Shown here one piece after another: positions 17,762-25,950 of a DNA stretch of 64,000 nucleotides (position 1 is its first letter; each line of letters opens with the position of its first letter). The DNA is from Sediminicoccus sp. KRV36 (lineage in GTDB: Bacteria; Pseudomonadota; Alphaproteobacteria; Acetobacterales; Acetobacteraceae), in assembly GCF_023243115.1 (NCBI RefSeq), contig NZ_CP085081.1, positions 2,294,001 to 2,358,000 on the forward strand. The letters run 5' to 3'. The position numbers were made by a program, and so were the translations under genes. The notes beneath the pieces are model-generated. The model searched no databases. It worked only from the letters and a program-made list of their open reading frames with translations, and was not told the origin of the DNA.

Positions 17762-18463
17762 ATGAAAATCGCCGATATGAACTGGATGCAGGTCGAAGCC
17801 TGGCTTGCATCGGATGATCGCTGCGTGGTCCCGCTCGGCAGCACCGAGCAGCACGCCTATCTGAGCCTCGCGGTGGACAGCATCCTCAGCGAGCGTGTGG
17901 CGGCCGAGGCGGCGGAACCGCTCGGCGTGCCGGTGTTTCCAGCCCTGGCCTATGGCATCACGCCGAGCTTCATGGCCTATCCCGGCACTGTCTCGCTGCG
18001 GGCCGAGACGCATGCGCGGGTGGTGCATGATGTGCTGGACAGCCTGTATCGCACCGGCTTCCGGCGCATCCTCCTGGTGAACGGGCATGGCGGCAACACG
18101 CCGTCCCAGGCGGCGGCGCTGGAGTTCATGGGCGCGCATGGCGATTGCCGCATCCGCTTCCACAATTGGTGGAATGCGCCGCGCACCCTGGCGCGGGTGA
18201 TGCATCATGATCCTGTCGCCTCGCATGCCTCCTGGATGGAGAATTTCCCCTGGACGCGGCTGGCGAACCTGGCCCAGCCCGAAGGCCGGAAGCCCATGGT
18301 GGATCTGGACCGCCTGCGCAGCCTGCCGCCCACCGAAGTGCTGCGCCTGCTGGGCGATGGCAATTTCGGCGGCGTCTATCAGCGGCCGGATGAGGAGATG
18401 CTGGATATCTGGCGAGAGGCGGTTGAAGAAACGCGCGACATCCTCCGGGATGGCTGGACATGA
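17762..18463 (+). CDS. Creatininase-family metallohydrolase
   Basis: A 233-residue metal-dependent amidohydrolase. GSTEQHAYL contributes Glu29 and His31, Asp39 follows in AVDS, and His109 sits in VNGHGGN. True creatininases carry a Glu two residues after this last His; here it is Gly, the form found in the wider family (FAPy deformylases and MftE-type proteins). So it is not safely a creatininase. It lies 10 bp after the receptor gene and overlaps the next gene by ATGA, tying it to uptake of a peptide-like or cyclic amide ligand. Confidence 0.82.
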   Translation: MKIADMNWMQVEAWLASDDRCVVPLGSTEQHAYLSLAVDSILSERVAAEAAEPLGVPVFPALAYGITPSFMAYPGTVSLRAETHARVVHDVLDSLYRTGFRRILLVNGHGGNTPSQAAALEFMGAHGDCRIRFHNWWNAPRTLARVMHHDPVASHASWMENFPWTRLANLAQPEGRKPMVDLDRLRSLPPTEVLRLLGDGNFGGVYQRPDEEMLDIWREAVEETRDILRDGWT

Positions 18464-19479
18464 GTGACACGATCCTGATCTGGGGGGCGGGCGCCATCGG
18501 CGGCACGCTCGGCGCCTATCTGGCGCGCGCTGGCCAGGATGTGCTGCTGGTGGACCAGGTAGAGGCGCATGTGGCGGCGATGAACGCCCATGGCCTCAGC
18601 ATCGAAGGCCCGGTGGAGAGCTTCACGCAACCCGTGCGCGCGGTGACGCCGGGCGCTGTCTCGGGCACCTATCGCCGCATCATCCTGGCGGTGAAGGCGC
18701 AGGATACGGTGGCCGCGACCGCCGCCCTCAAGCCCCACCTCGCGCAGGATGGCTTCGTGCTCTCGGCGCAGAACGGGTTGAATGAGCGCGCCATCGCGGC
18801 CGAGGTCGGTGCCGCGCGCACCATGGGCTGCTTCGTGAATTTCGGCGCGGATTGGCTCTCGCCGGGGCGCATCCTGTTCGGCAATCGCGCCGCCGTGGTG
18901 GTGGGCGAGATTGATGGCCGCATCAGCGAACGCGCCCGCGCCATGCATGCCACGCTCTCGATCTTCGAGCCGGATGCCGTGCTGACGGACAATATCTGGG
19001 GCTATCTCTGGGGCAAGCTCGCCTATGGCGCGATGCTGTTCGGCACCGCACTCGACAATGCCTCGATGACCGAGAATTTCGACGATGCGCGCTACTTCCC
19101 CGTCTGGAACACGCTGGGGCGGGAGGTGATGGCCGTGGCCCGCGCCGAAGGCGTCACGCCGCTCGGCTTCAATGGCTTCGACCCCACGGCCTTCATGCCG
19201 GAAGCCCCTGAAGCCGCCGCGCGCGCCTCCGTCGCCCTGCTCGCGGATTTCAACCGCCATGGGGCCAAGACGCATTCGGGCATCTGGCGGGACCTCGCCG
19301 TGCGCAAGCGGCGGACGGAGGTGGATGCACAGATCGCCATCATCGCGGAGATCGGCGCCACGCATGGCGTGGCAACGCCGGCCATCGGCAAGCTTGTGGC
19401 GCTGATCCACGAGATCGAAGATGGCACGCGCGCCCAATCCTGGGACGCCCTGGATGAGGTGCTGGCCCTATGCCGTTGA
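18460..19479 (+). CDS. Ketopantoate reductase (PanE/ApbA) family protein
   Basis: A 339-residue NADPH-dependent reductase. The Rossmann motif GAGAIGG is at 9-15 and Lys79 in VKAQDT matches the family's conserved Lys; QNGLNE follows near 107. The catalytic Lys region reads WGKLAYGAM, diverged from the pantothenate enzyme. Located between a creatininase-family enzyme and an SDR in a catabolic operon, it more likely reduces or oxidises an uptake-related 2-oxo acid than makes pantoate. The start overlaps the upstream stop by ATGA. Confidence 0.8.
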   Translation: MSDTILIWGAGAIGGTLGAYLARAGQDVLLVDQVEAHVAAMNAHGLSIEGPVESFTQPVRAVTPGAVSGTYRRIILAVKAQDTVAATAALKPHLAQDGFVLSAQNGLNERAIAAEVGAARTMGCFVNFGADWLSPGRILFGNRAAVVVGEIDGRISERARAMHATLSIFEPDAVLTDNIWGYLWGKLAYGAMLFGTALDNASMTENFDDARYFPVWNTLGREVMAVARAEGVTPLGFNGFDPTAFMPEAPEAAARASVALLADFNRHGAKTHSGIWRDLAVRKRRTEVDAQIAIIAEIGATHGVATPAIGKLVALIHEIEDGTRAQSWDALDEVLALCR

Positions 19480-20216
19480 GATTTGAAAACAGCCGCATCC
19501 TCGTCACCGGTGCCGCCCAGGGGATTGGCCAGGCGGTGGCGCGGGCCTTCACCGAACAGGGGGCCCGGGTCTGGGCGCTGGACCGGGATGCGGCCGGGCT
19601 TGCCACGGCCCTGGCGGTGCAGCGCCGCGCGCTGGATCTCTCGCAGCGGGCCGAGGTGCATCGCGTGGTGGCGGAGATGGCGGCAGCCGAGGGTGGCGTG
19701 GATGTGCTGGTGTGTTGCGCCGGCGGCGTGCGCGGGCAGGTCGGCCGGCCGCTCAGCGAAATCAGCGAAGCTGACTGGCACGTGATCTTCCAGGCCAATC
19801 TGGAGAGCACGCTGTGGTGCGCGCAAGCCGCGGCACCCGTGATGCAGAAGGCGGGGCAGGGGCGCATCATCACCATCGCCTCCGGCGCAGGGCTGCGGCC
19901 GAGCCTGACGGGCATCCAGGCCTATACCTCGGCCAAGCACGCGCTGGTGGGGCTGACCAAGCAGCTTTCCTTTGAATTCGGACGGCATGGCATCACCGCC
20001 AATAGCGTGGCACCCGGCTTCATCCTCTCCAACCCTGCGTCGCAAAAGCAGTGGGACAGCTACGGCCCGGAAGGCCAGGCCCGCATGGTGGAGGGCATCC
20101 ATCGCCGCCGCCTCGGCAAGGCCGAGGATATCGCCAACGCCGTGCTGTTCTTCGCCGACCCGGCTTCGGATTGGGTCTCCGGCCAGATCCTCTCGGTGGA
20201 TGGGGGGCGTTCGTGA
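19470..20216 (+). CDS. Short-chain dehydrogenase/reductase
   Basis: A 248-residue classical SDR. The cofactor motif TGAAQGIG lies at 13-20 and the catalytic Ser138, Tyr152 and Lys156 are in IASGAG and YTSAK. The C-terminus ends in VSGQILSVDGG as usual. It overlaps the PanE-like gene by 10 bp and the next receptor gene by TGATG. The substrate is unknown; as the third enzyme between two family 5 receptors it probably acts in the same catabolic route. Confidence 0.88.
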   Translation: MPLRFENSRILVTGAAQGIGQAVARAFTEQGARVWALDRDAAGLATALAVQRRALDLSQRAEVHRVVAEMAAAEGGVDVLVCCAGGVRGQVGRPLSEISEADWHVIFQANLESTLWCAQAAAPVMQKAGQGRIITIASGAGLRPSLTGIQAYTSAKHALVGLTKQLSFEFGRHGITANSVAPGFILSNPASQKQWDSYGPEGQARMVEGIHRRRLGKAEDIANAVLFFADPASDWVSGQILSVDGGRS

Positions 20217-21694
20217 TGCGCTGGCTCCTGGTCTGCGCGGCCCTGCTGGCCGCACCCGCATCGGCGCAGACCTTGCGCATCGGCCTGGGGGCCGATCCGA
20301 ATGTGCTGGACCCCGCGCGCTCCGGCTCCTTCGTCGAGCGCGTGGTCTTCACTGCCCTTTGCGACCGGCTGCTGGATGTGGCGCCGGATCTCAGCTTCCG
20401 GCCCGAACTCGCCACCGCCTGGGCCTGGGAGGATGGCGGCCGCACGCTGCGCCTGACGCTGCGCACCGATGGCCGCTTCCATGATGGCACGGCCCTGGAT
20501 GCCGAGGCGGTGAAGATCAACCTGGACCGTTATCGCAGCGCCCCGGAATCCGTGCGCCGCGCGGAATTGCGGCCGGTGACGGCGGTGGAGGTGGTTGATG
20601 CGCGCACACTGCTGATCCGCCTCAGCCAGCCGCATGCGCCGCTGCTCTCGGTGCTGTCGGATCGCGCGGGGATGATCCTCTCGCCCACCGCGCTGGCCCG
20701 GCTTGGCGCGCGGATCGGCGAGGAGCCGGTCTGCTCCGGCCCCTTCCGCCTGACGCGCCGCGTGGCCCAGGACCGCATCGAGATGGAGCGCGTGCCGGAG
20801 CATTGGAACGCCGCCAATATCCATGTGCAGCGCATCATCATGCGCCCCATGCCGGACAGCACGGTGCGGCTGCTGAACCTGCGCTCCGGCCAGCTCGACC
20901 TGATCGAGCGCGTGGCGCCCGCGGATGTGGCGGGGGCCCGGCGGGATGCGCGGATCGCCATCGCGGAATCCACGGCCATCGCCTATCAGGGCATCTACTT
21001 CAACACGGAATCCGGCGCGCTGCGGGACCCCAGGCTGCGGGAGGCCTTCGAGCTCAGCATGGATCGCGCGGTGATCAACCGCGTGGCACTGGAAGGGCTC
21101 TTTGTGCCGAGCAACCAGCCCGAGGCCCCGGGCGCGCCCTATCACTTCGCGGCGCTGGCCGCACCCGCGCGCAATGTGGCCCGCGCGCGCGCCCTGCTGC
21201 GGGAGGCGGGGCAGCCCAACCCGGCCTTCACCCTGCTGGTGCCCAATAGCCCGGTCGAGGCGCAGGTGGCCGAGGTGATGCAATCCATGGCGGCCGAGGC
21301 GGGCTTCCAGATGCGGATCGAGACGCTGGAATCCGCCGCCATGGTCGCGCGGGCGGAGGCTGGGCGGTATGACGTCTCCTTCGGCATCTGGTCGGGCCGG
21401 GCGGACCCGGATGGCAATATCGCGCTCTGGATCGCGTCCGACGGCTTCCTGAACCGCATGTTCTACCGCAACGCGGCGGTGGATGCGGCCTTCACCGCTG
21501 CCCGCCAGACAACCGACATGGCGGCGCGGCGCGGCTTCTACCAGGCGGCGGCGGAGCAATGGATGGCGGATCGGCCGATGCTGATCCTCTATCATTACCG
21601 CTGGTTCTGGGGGCTGCGCGCGCGGATGACGGGGTTTGAACCCTCGCCCGATGGGCTGATCCGCTTTTCCGGCCTGCGGCTGCCGCCGGGCTAG
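20216..21694 (+). CDS. Family 5 extracellular solute-binding protein (peptide-type ABC receptor)
   Basis: A second DppA-like receptor, 492 residues, with signal peptide MRWLLVCAALLAAPASA, LRIGLGADPNVLDPARSG and RLTLRTDGRFHDGTALDAEAV. The ATG at 20216 overlaps the SDR stop (TGATG), which fixes the start. It is only moderately similar to the receptor at 16165, and no permease follows it. It may offer a second ligand specificity to the divergent dpp-type importer. A weak G/C-rich dyad (21724-21760) follows the gene. Confidence 0.88.
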   Translation: MRWLLVCAALLAAPASAQTLRIGLGADPNVLDPARSGSFVERVVFTALCDRLLDVAPDLSFRPELATAWAWEDGGRTLRLTLRTDGRFHDGTALDAEAVKINLDRYRSAPESVRRAELRPVTAVEVVDARTLLIRLSQPHAPLLSVLSDRAGMILSPTALARLGARIGEEPVCSGPFRLTRRVAQDRIEMERVPEHWNAANIHVQRIIMRPMPDSTVRLLNLRSGQLDLIERVAPADVAGARRDARIAIAESTAIAYQGIYFNTESGALRDPRLREAFELSMDRAVINRVALEGLFVPSNQPEAPGAPYHFAALAAPARNVARARALLREAGQPNPAFTLLVPNSPVEAQVAEVMQSMAAEAGFQMRIETLESAAMVARAEAGRYDVSFGIWSGRADPDGNIALWIASDGFLNRMFYRNAAVDAAFTAARQTTDMAARRGFYQAAAEQWMADRPMLILYHYRWFWGLRARMTGFEPSPDGLIRFSGLRLPPG

Positions 21695-21723
21695 GCCCCG
21701 GGGCCGCGCAAGGCTTGGGCATC

Positions 21724-21760
21724 AGGGGCCGCGATTGCCGCCCAGCGGGGCAGCGGCCCT
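21724..21760. terminator. Weak terminator-like dyad after the receptor-enzyme operon
   Basis: GGGGCCGC and GCGGCCCT can pair (seven Watson-Crick pairs and one wobble) across an internal spacer, 30 bp after the operon stop at 21694. There is no U-tract. It separates this operon from the TRAP operon that starts at 21848. Confidence 0.3.
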
Positions 21761-21847
21761 CAACATGACCAGGACGTAATGCATCCTGGGCTGTTGGCAG
21801 GCGGGGCCCATGCCATGCTGCGCCCAGCATTGCATACAGGAGGCGAT

Positions 21848-22912
21848 ATGTTCCGCACGGGCTTGGCGGCGCTGCTTGGCGCCGGATTGATCAGTTCTGT
21901 CGCCACGGCGCAGACGATACCGCCGGGGCCGCGCATCGCGATCACCGCCGTGACGCAGCCGCTGCCGACGCAGCCGCAATATGTGCTGGTGGACCAGCGC
22001 CTGCTGCGCGATGGCCTGCGCGAGCGCAGTGGCGGCCGCATCGAGGTGACGCTGGCCAGCCATGCCGAGCGCAATCTCGGCGGCTCCGAGATCGTGCGCC
22101 TGGTGCGGGCGGGCCAGGCGGAGATCGGGGCGGGCACGCTCTCCACGCTCTCGGGCGATGTGCCGATCCTGGATGGCGTGGATCTTTCGGGCCTGGCGCC
22201 GGATATCGCGCTCGCCCGGCGCATCGCCGATGCGATGACGCCGGTCGCCAACCGTGACCTGGAGCGGTTCGGCACGCGCATCCTGGCGATGTATCCCTTC
22301 CCGGCGCAGGTGGTGTTCTGCCGCGCCCCCTTCACCTCGCTCGCGGATTTGCGCGGACGGCGGATGCGCACCTTCGGCAACAGCCTGGTGGATTTCTTCA
22401 ACGCGGTGGGCGCGCAGCCCACCTCCATCGGCTTTCCTGAAGTCTATTCGGCGCTGGAGCGTGGCGTGGTGGATTGCGCCATCACGGGCTCCGGCTCGGG
22501 TGTGGCCGCGCGCTGGCCGGAAGTCGCCACCCATATCAGCGACATGCCGGTGAGCTGGGCCGTCGCGGCCTATATCGTGAACCTGCAATGGTGGAACCGG
22601 CTGGAGCCGCCGGTGCGCGCGCTGATCGAGCAGACCTTCCGCGAGGTGGCCGACGCGCAATGGGCGCTGGGCCTTGCCGCCACGCGTGACGGCATTGATT
22701 GCGCCATCGGCAACCGCGAGGGGTGCCGCATCCACACCATGGCCACCCGCCCGATGACCGAAGTGAAGGCGAGCGACGCCGACCGTGCCGAGACGCGCCG
22801 CATCTTCGAGCAGGTGGTGCTGCCCGGCTGGGTGCGCCGCTGCGGTGCGCGCTGCGGCGAGATCTACAACCAGGTTGTCGCACCGCTCTCCGGCGTTCGG
22901 TTCGGCGGTTAG
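21848..22912 (+). CDS. dctP: TRAP transporter solute-binding protein (DctP family)
   Basis: A 354-residue periplasmic receptor. The signal peptide (FRTGLAALLGAGLISSVATA) is followed by the DctP core, notably DLRGRRMRTFGNSLVDFF and the ALERGVVDCAITGSGSG segment. AGGAGG lies just before the ATG at 21848; earlier ATGs in frame lack one. First gene of a TRAP operon (dctP, dctQ, dctM) that continues into a Bug receptor and hydantoinase-type genes. The C-terminal part carries four Cys (DCAI, GCRI, RRCGARCG), more than usual. Confidence 0.88.
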   Translation: MFRTGLAALLGAGLISSVATAQTIPPGPRIAITAVTQPLPTQPQYVLVDQRLLRDGLRERSGGRIEVTLASHAERNLGGSEIVRLVRAGQAEIGAGTLSTLSGDVPILDGVDLSGLAPDIALARRIADAMTPVANRDLERFGTRILAMYPFPAQVVFCRAPFTSLADLRGRRMRTFGNSLVDFFNAVGAQPTSIGFPEVYSALERGVVDCAITGSGSGVAARWPEVATHISDMPVSWAVAAYIVNLQWWNRLEPPVRALIEQTFREVADAQWALGLAATRDGIDCAIGNREGCRIHTMATRPMTEVKASDADRAETRRIFEQVVLPGWVRRCGARCGEIYNQVVAPLSGVRFGG

Positions 22913-22990
22913 GGCGTGGTGTTGTCCGCGCGGGCATTCCTGGCATTCCGGCCTGCTGGGACGAGCCGGTCCGAACTGGTGATGCGCTAG

Positions 22991-23593
22991 GTGCTGCGGG
23001 CGGCAACGCTGCTGCGCCGCGGGGTCGCGCGCCTCGCGGCGGTGATGGCCTGGGTGGCGGGGTGGAACTACATCGCCTGCGCGCTCTTCATCACGGGCGA
23101 TATCGTGGGGCGCAACGGGTTTGGCGTGTCTTCCGCGGCCACGGTCGAGATCACGGGCTACATGCTGGCCTGCGGCATCGCCTGGGGGCTGGCGCATACC
23201 CTGGCCTGCCGCGCGCATATCCGCGTGGATGTGCTGGTGACGCGGCTGCCCTTGCGCTGGCGCGCGCCGCTGCACGTCTTCTCGTTGCTGCTGCTGGCCG
23301 GCTTCGCCGCCTTCACCGCCTGGGCCGCCTGGGAACTGGTGGATGAGAGCGCGCTGTTCGACGCGCATGACAATTCGGCGCTGCGCGTGCCGCTGATCAT
23401 CCCGCAGGGCATCTGGGCCTTCGGCATCTCCGCCTTCGTGCTGATGTGCGCCGTGCTGCTGCTGGAATCCGTGCTGGCCCTGCTGCTGGGTGAGGGCGAC
23501 CGGCTGGATGCGCTGCTCGGTTCGCGCACACTGAATGACGAGACGGAGGAAGCGCTGGAGGCCGTGGCCATGGCGCGCGGGCGGCAGGCATGA
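22991..23593 (+). CDS. dctQ: TRAP transporter small permease (DctQ family)
   Basis: A 200-residue membrane protein with about four predicted helices and a soluble C-terminal tail, as expected for DctQ. It begins with GTG directly after an in-frame stop at 22988; a later ATG (23045) is a possible alternative, since no good ribosome site is seen. A 78-bp gap separates it from dctP. The stop overlaps the dctM start by ATGA. Confidence 0.85.
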   Translation: MLRAATLLRRGVARLAAVMAWVAGWNYIACALFITGDIVGRNGFGVSSAATVEITGYMLACGIAWGLAHTLACRAHIRVDVLVTRLPLRWRAPLHVFSLLLLAGFAAFTAWAAWELVDESALFDAHDNSALRVPLIIPQGIWAFGISAFVLMCAVLLLESVLALLLGEGDRLDALLGSRTLNDETEEALEAVAMARGRQA

Positions 23594-24954
23594 TCGCCAT
23601 CGTCTTCCTGCTGGGGCTGCTGGGCGTTCTCGTCTTCGCCGCCGCCTCCGGCGCGCAGGCGCTGCCGATCGCCGAGATCCTGATGCTGATCGGCATCTTC
23701 ATCATCTTCTTCGGCTCCGGCGTTTACATCGCCGCCGTGCTGGGGGTTCTGGCCTTCCTCACGGGTTTTCTGTTCAGCGACCGGCCCTGGTGGAATTTCG
23801 CGGGGCAGACGCTCTGGGGGCCATCCTCCAACTTCGTGCTCGTCGCCGTGCCGCTGTTTCTGCTGATGGGCGAAATCCTGCTGCGCGCCGGGCTGAGTGA
23901 CCGGCTGTATCGCGCGCTGAATGTCTGGCTGAACCGGCTGCCGGGGGGCTTGCTGCACACCAATATCGTCAGCTGCGCGGTGTTCAGCGCCATCAGCGGT
24001 TCGAGTGTGGCGACGGCCGCCACCATGGGTTCGGTCGCGCTGCCGTATTTCCAGGGGACGGGCTACAACCAGCGCTGGGTCCTGGGGTCGCTGGCGGCGG
24101 GCGGGGCGCTCGGCAATCTGATTCCGCCAGGCATCACCTTCATCATCTATGGGCTGATCACCGAAACCTCGGTGGGGCAGCTCTACATCGCCGCACTCCT
24201 GCCTTCCGTGCTGGTCACGGGGCTGTTCCTGCTGCTCATCGCCGCACACGGGCTGCGCCACCCGATGGAGAAGCCGCCCAAGCTGCCGCTGGCCATGAAG
24301 CTGCGCGCGCTGCGGGACCTGGTGCCCACGCTGCTGCTGATCCTGCTCGTGCTCGGCTCCATCTATGCCGGGCTGGCCACGCCGACCGAGGCGGCGGCAC
24401 TGGGTGTCACCGGCGCCATGTTCTTCGCGGCGTTGGAGGGCCGGCTTTCCTTCCGGATGCTGCACGCCTCGGCCGAGGCGACGGCGCGGAATACGGCGCT
24501 GCTCGGCCTCATCATCTTCGGCGCCTATCTGCTGAACTACATCCTGACGACGATCAATGTGCCGCAGGCGCTGGCCGGGCTGATCGCCGATCTGCCGCTG
24601 CCGCCCTGGGCCATCATGCTCTGCATCATCGGGCTGTATTTCGCGCTGGGCACCTTCATGGAGGGCTTCTCCATGATCATCACCACCGTGCCGGTGATTT
24701 TCCCGGTGGTCATCGCGCTGGGCTACGACCCGATCTGGTTCGGCGTCATCGTCACCATGCTGGTGGAGATCGCGCAGATCAGTCCGCCCGATGGCACGGT
24801 GATGTATGTGCTGCAGGGCATGCGGCCCAAACCGGGGCCGATTACCGATGTGTTCGTCGGCGTCATGCCTTTCCTGCTGGCCTATCTGGCGGCCGTCGGG
24901 CTGTTGCTGGTCTTTCCCGAAATCGCGCTGTGGTTGCCGCGCGTTCTCTCCTGA
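23590..24954 (+). CDS. dctM: TRAP transporter large permease (DctM family)
   Basis: A 454-residue inner-membrane protein with many hydrophobic helices. Family motifs include the SAISGSSVATAATMGSVALP segment and a GGALGNLIPPGITFIIYG loop. It uses an ion gradient to move the ligand delivered by DctP. Coupled to dctQ by ATGA and followed 17 bp later by a Bug receptor gene. The N-terminus has a slightly longer lead-in hydrophobic pair than many DctM proteins. Confidence 0.92.
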   Translation: MIAIVFLLGLLGVLVFAAASGAQALPIAEILMLIGIFIIFFGSGVYIAAVLGVLAFLTGFLFSDRPWWNFAGQTLWGPSSNFVLVAVPLFLLMGEILLRAGLSDRLYRALNVWLNRLPGGLLHTNIVSCAVFSAISGSSVATAATMGSVALPYFQGTGYNQRWVLGSLAAGGALGNLIPPGITFIIYGLITETSVGQLYIAALLPSVLVTGLFLLLIAAHGLRHPMEKPPKLPLAMKLRALRDLVPTLLLILLVLGSIYAGLATPTEAAALGVTGAMFFAALEGRLSFRMLHASAEATARNTALLGLIIFGAYLLNYILTTINVPQALAGLIADLPLPPWAIMLCIIGLYFALGTFMEGFSMIITTVPVIFPVVIALGYDPIWFGVIVTMLVEIAQISPPDGTVMYVLQGMRPKPGPITDVFVGVMPFLLAYLAAVGLLLVFPEIALWLPRVLS

Positions 24955-24971
24955 TCCTTCGGAGCTTTTGC

Positions 24972-25949
24972 ATGTTCAAACGCCTGCTTCTCCTTGCCGC
25001 CGTGCTTCTGGCGCCGCCCGTGATGCCGTCCGCCTGGGCCCAGGCCCCGGCACCGGGTTTTGAGCGCCCCATCCGCATCATCGTGCCGATCGCGCCCGGT
25101 GGGGGCACGGATGTCTTTGCGCGTTTGCTGGGCGAGATTGTGGGCACCTCGCTCGGCCAGCCCATCGTGGTGGAGAACCGGCCTGGCGCCTCCTCCACCA
25201 TCGGCACGCAATTCGTGGCCGAGCAGCGGGCCGATGGCACGACGCTGCTGTTCACCGCCAATTCGCCGATCACCGCGGCGCCGCATGTGATGAACACGCG
25301 CTACACGCTGGATCAGCTCGATCCCATGTTCATCGTCGGCCATACCGGCTTCACGCTGTGTGTGCGGCAGGACAGCCCGATCATGACGGCGCAGGCGTTG
25401 ATCGCGGCCATGCGTGCGGCCCCGGGCCGCTTCACCTACGGCACGGATGGCGTGGGCGGGAACATGCATCTGGCCGCCGAGCGCGTGTTTCGCGCGCTGG
25501 GGCTGGAAGCGACGATGGTGCCCTTCCAGGGGGCGGCGCAGACGCTGGCCTCCTTCACCGGTGGCCATATCGATCTCTATGGCGGCTCCATCGCGGTGGC
25601 CATGCCCGCCATTCGGGACGGGCGCGCGCGCTGCCTGATCCTGACGCAGCGCGCCCAGCACCCCGAGGTGCCGACCGGCTCCGGCCTGGACGTGCTCGGC
25701 ATTCCCAATGAGGAGACGCTGATCTGGTGGGGCATGATCGCGCCGCGCGGCATCGCGGCGGAGCGCCGCGCCGCCTTGATGACCGCGTTTGAAGCCGCCT
25801 GGCGGACGGAGCGGTTCCAGACGCAGCTCGCGCGCTCGGGAGTGACGCCCGAGTTCCGCGACAGCGCCGCCTCGACCGCCTTGATCACGGCGGAGAATGA
25901 GGCCCTGGCCCGCGTCGTGCGGCAGATCGGCATCGAGCGGTCACGCTGA
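24972..25949 (+). CDS. TctC/Bug-family tripartite tricarboxylate receptor protein
   Basis: A fourth Bug receptor, 325 residues, with signal peptide FKRLLLLAAVLLAPPVMPSAWA and the motif RIIVPIAPGGGTDVFARLL, then VVENRPGASSTIG. Preceded by CGGAG. It sits in a TRAP operon, 17 bp after dctM and 1 bp before hyuA, so two unrelated receptor types are produced with the same catabolic enzymes. Without TctAB nearby it may be a sensor or serve a distant permease. Confidence 0.9.
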   Translation: MFKRLLLLAAVLLAPPVMPSAWAQAPAPGFERPIRIIVPIAPGGGTDVFARLLGEIVGTSLGQPIVVENRPGASSTIGTQFVAEQRADGTTLLFTANSPITAAPHVMNTRYTLDQLDPMFIVGHTGFTLCVRQDSPIMTAQALIAAMRAAPGRFTYGTDGVGGNMHLAAERVFRALGLEATMVPFQGAAQTLASFTGGHIDLYGGSIAVAMPAIRDGRARCLILTQRAQHPEVPTGSGLDVLGIPNEETLIWWGMIAPRGIAAERRAALMTAFEAAWRTERFQTQLARSGVTPEFRDSAASTALITAENEALARVVRQIGIERSR

Positions 25950-25950
25950 G

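Noticed and set aside
17762..18463. True creatininase as part of creatinine degradation with HyuAB and the carbamoylases
   Set aside because: The metal-binding Glu after the His of NGHGGN is absent, and the genes lie in separate operons; the pathway cannot be claimed.
24960..24995. Shine-Dalgarno hairpin at the Bug receptor at 24972
   Set aside because: Only a four-base CTCC/GGAG pairing is possible, unlike the perfect stems at the other two receptors.
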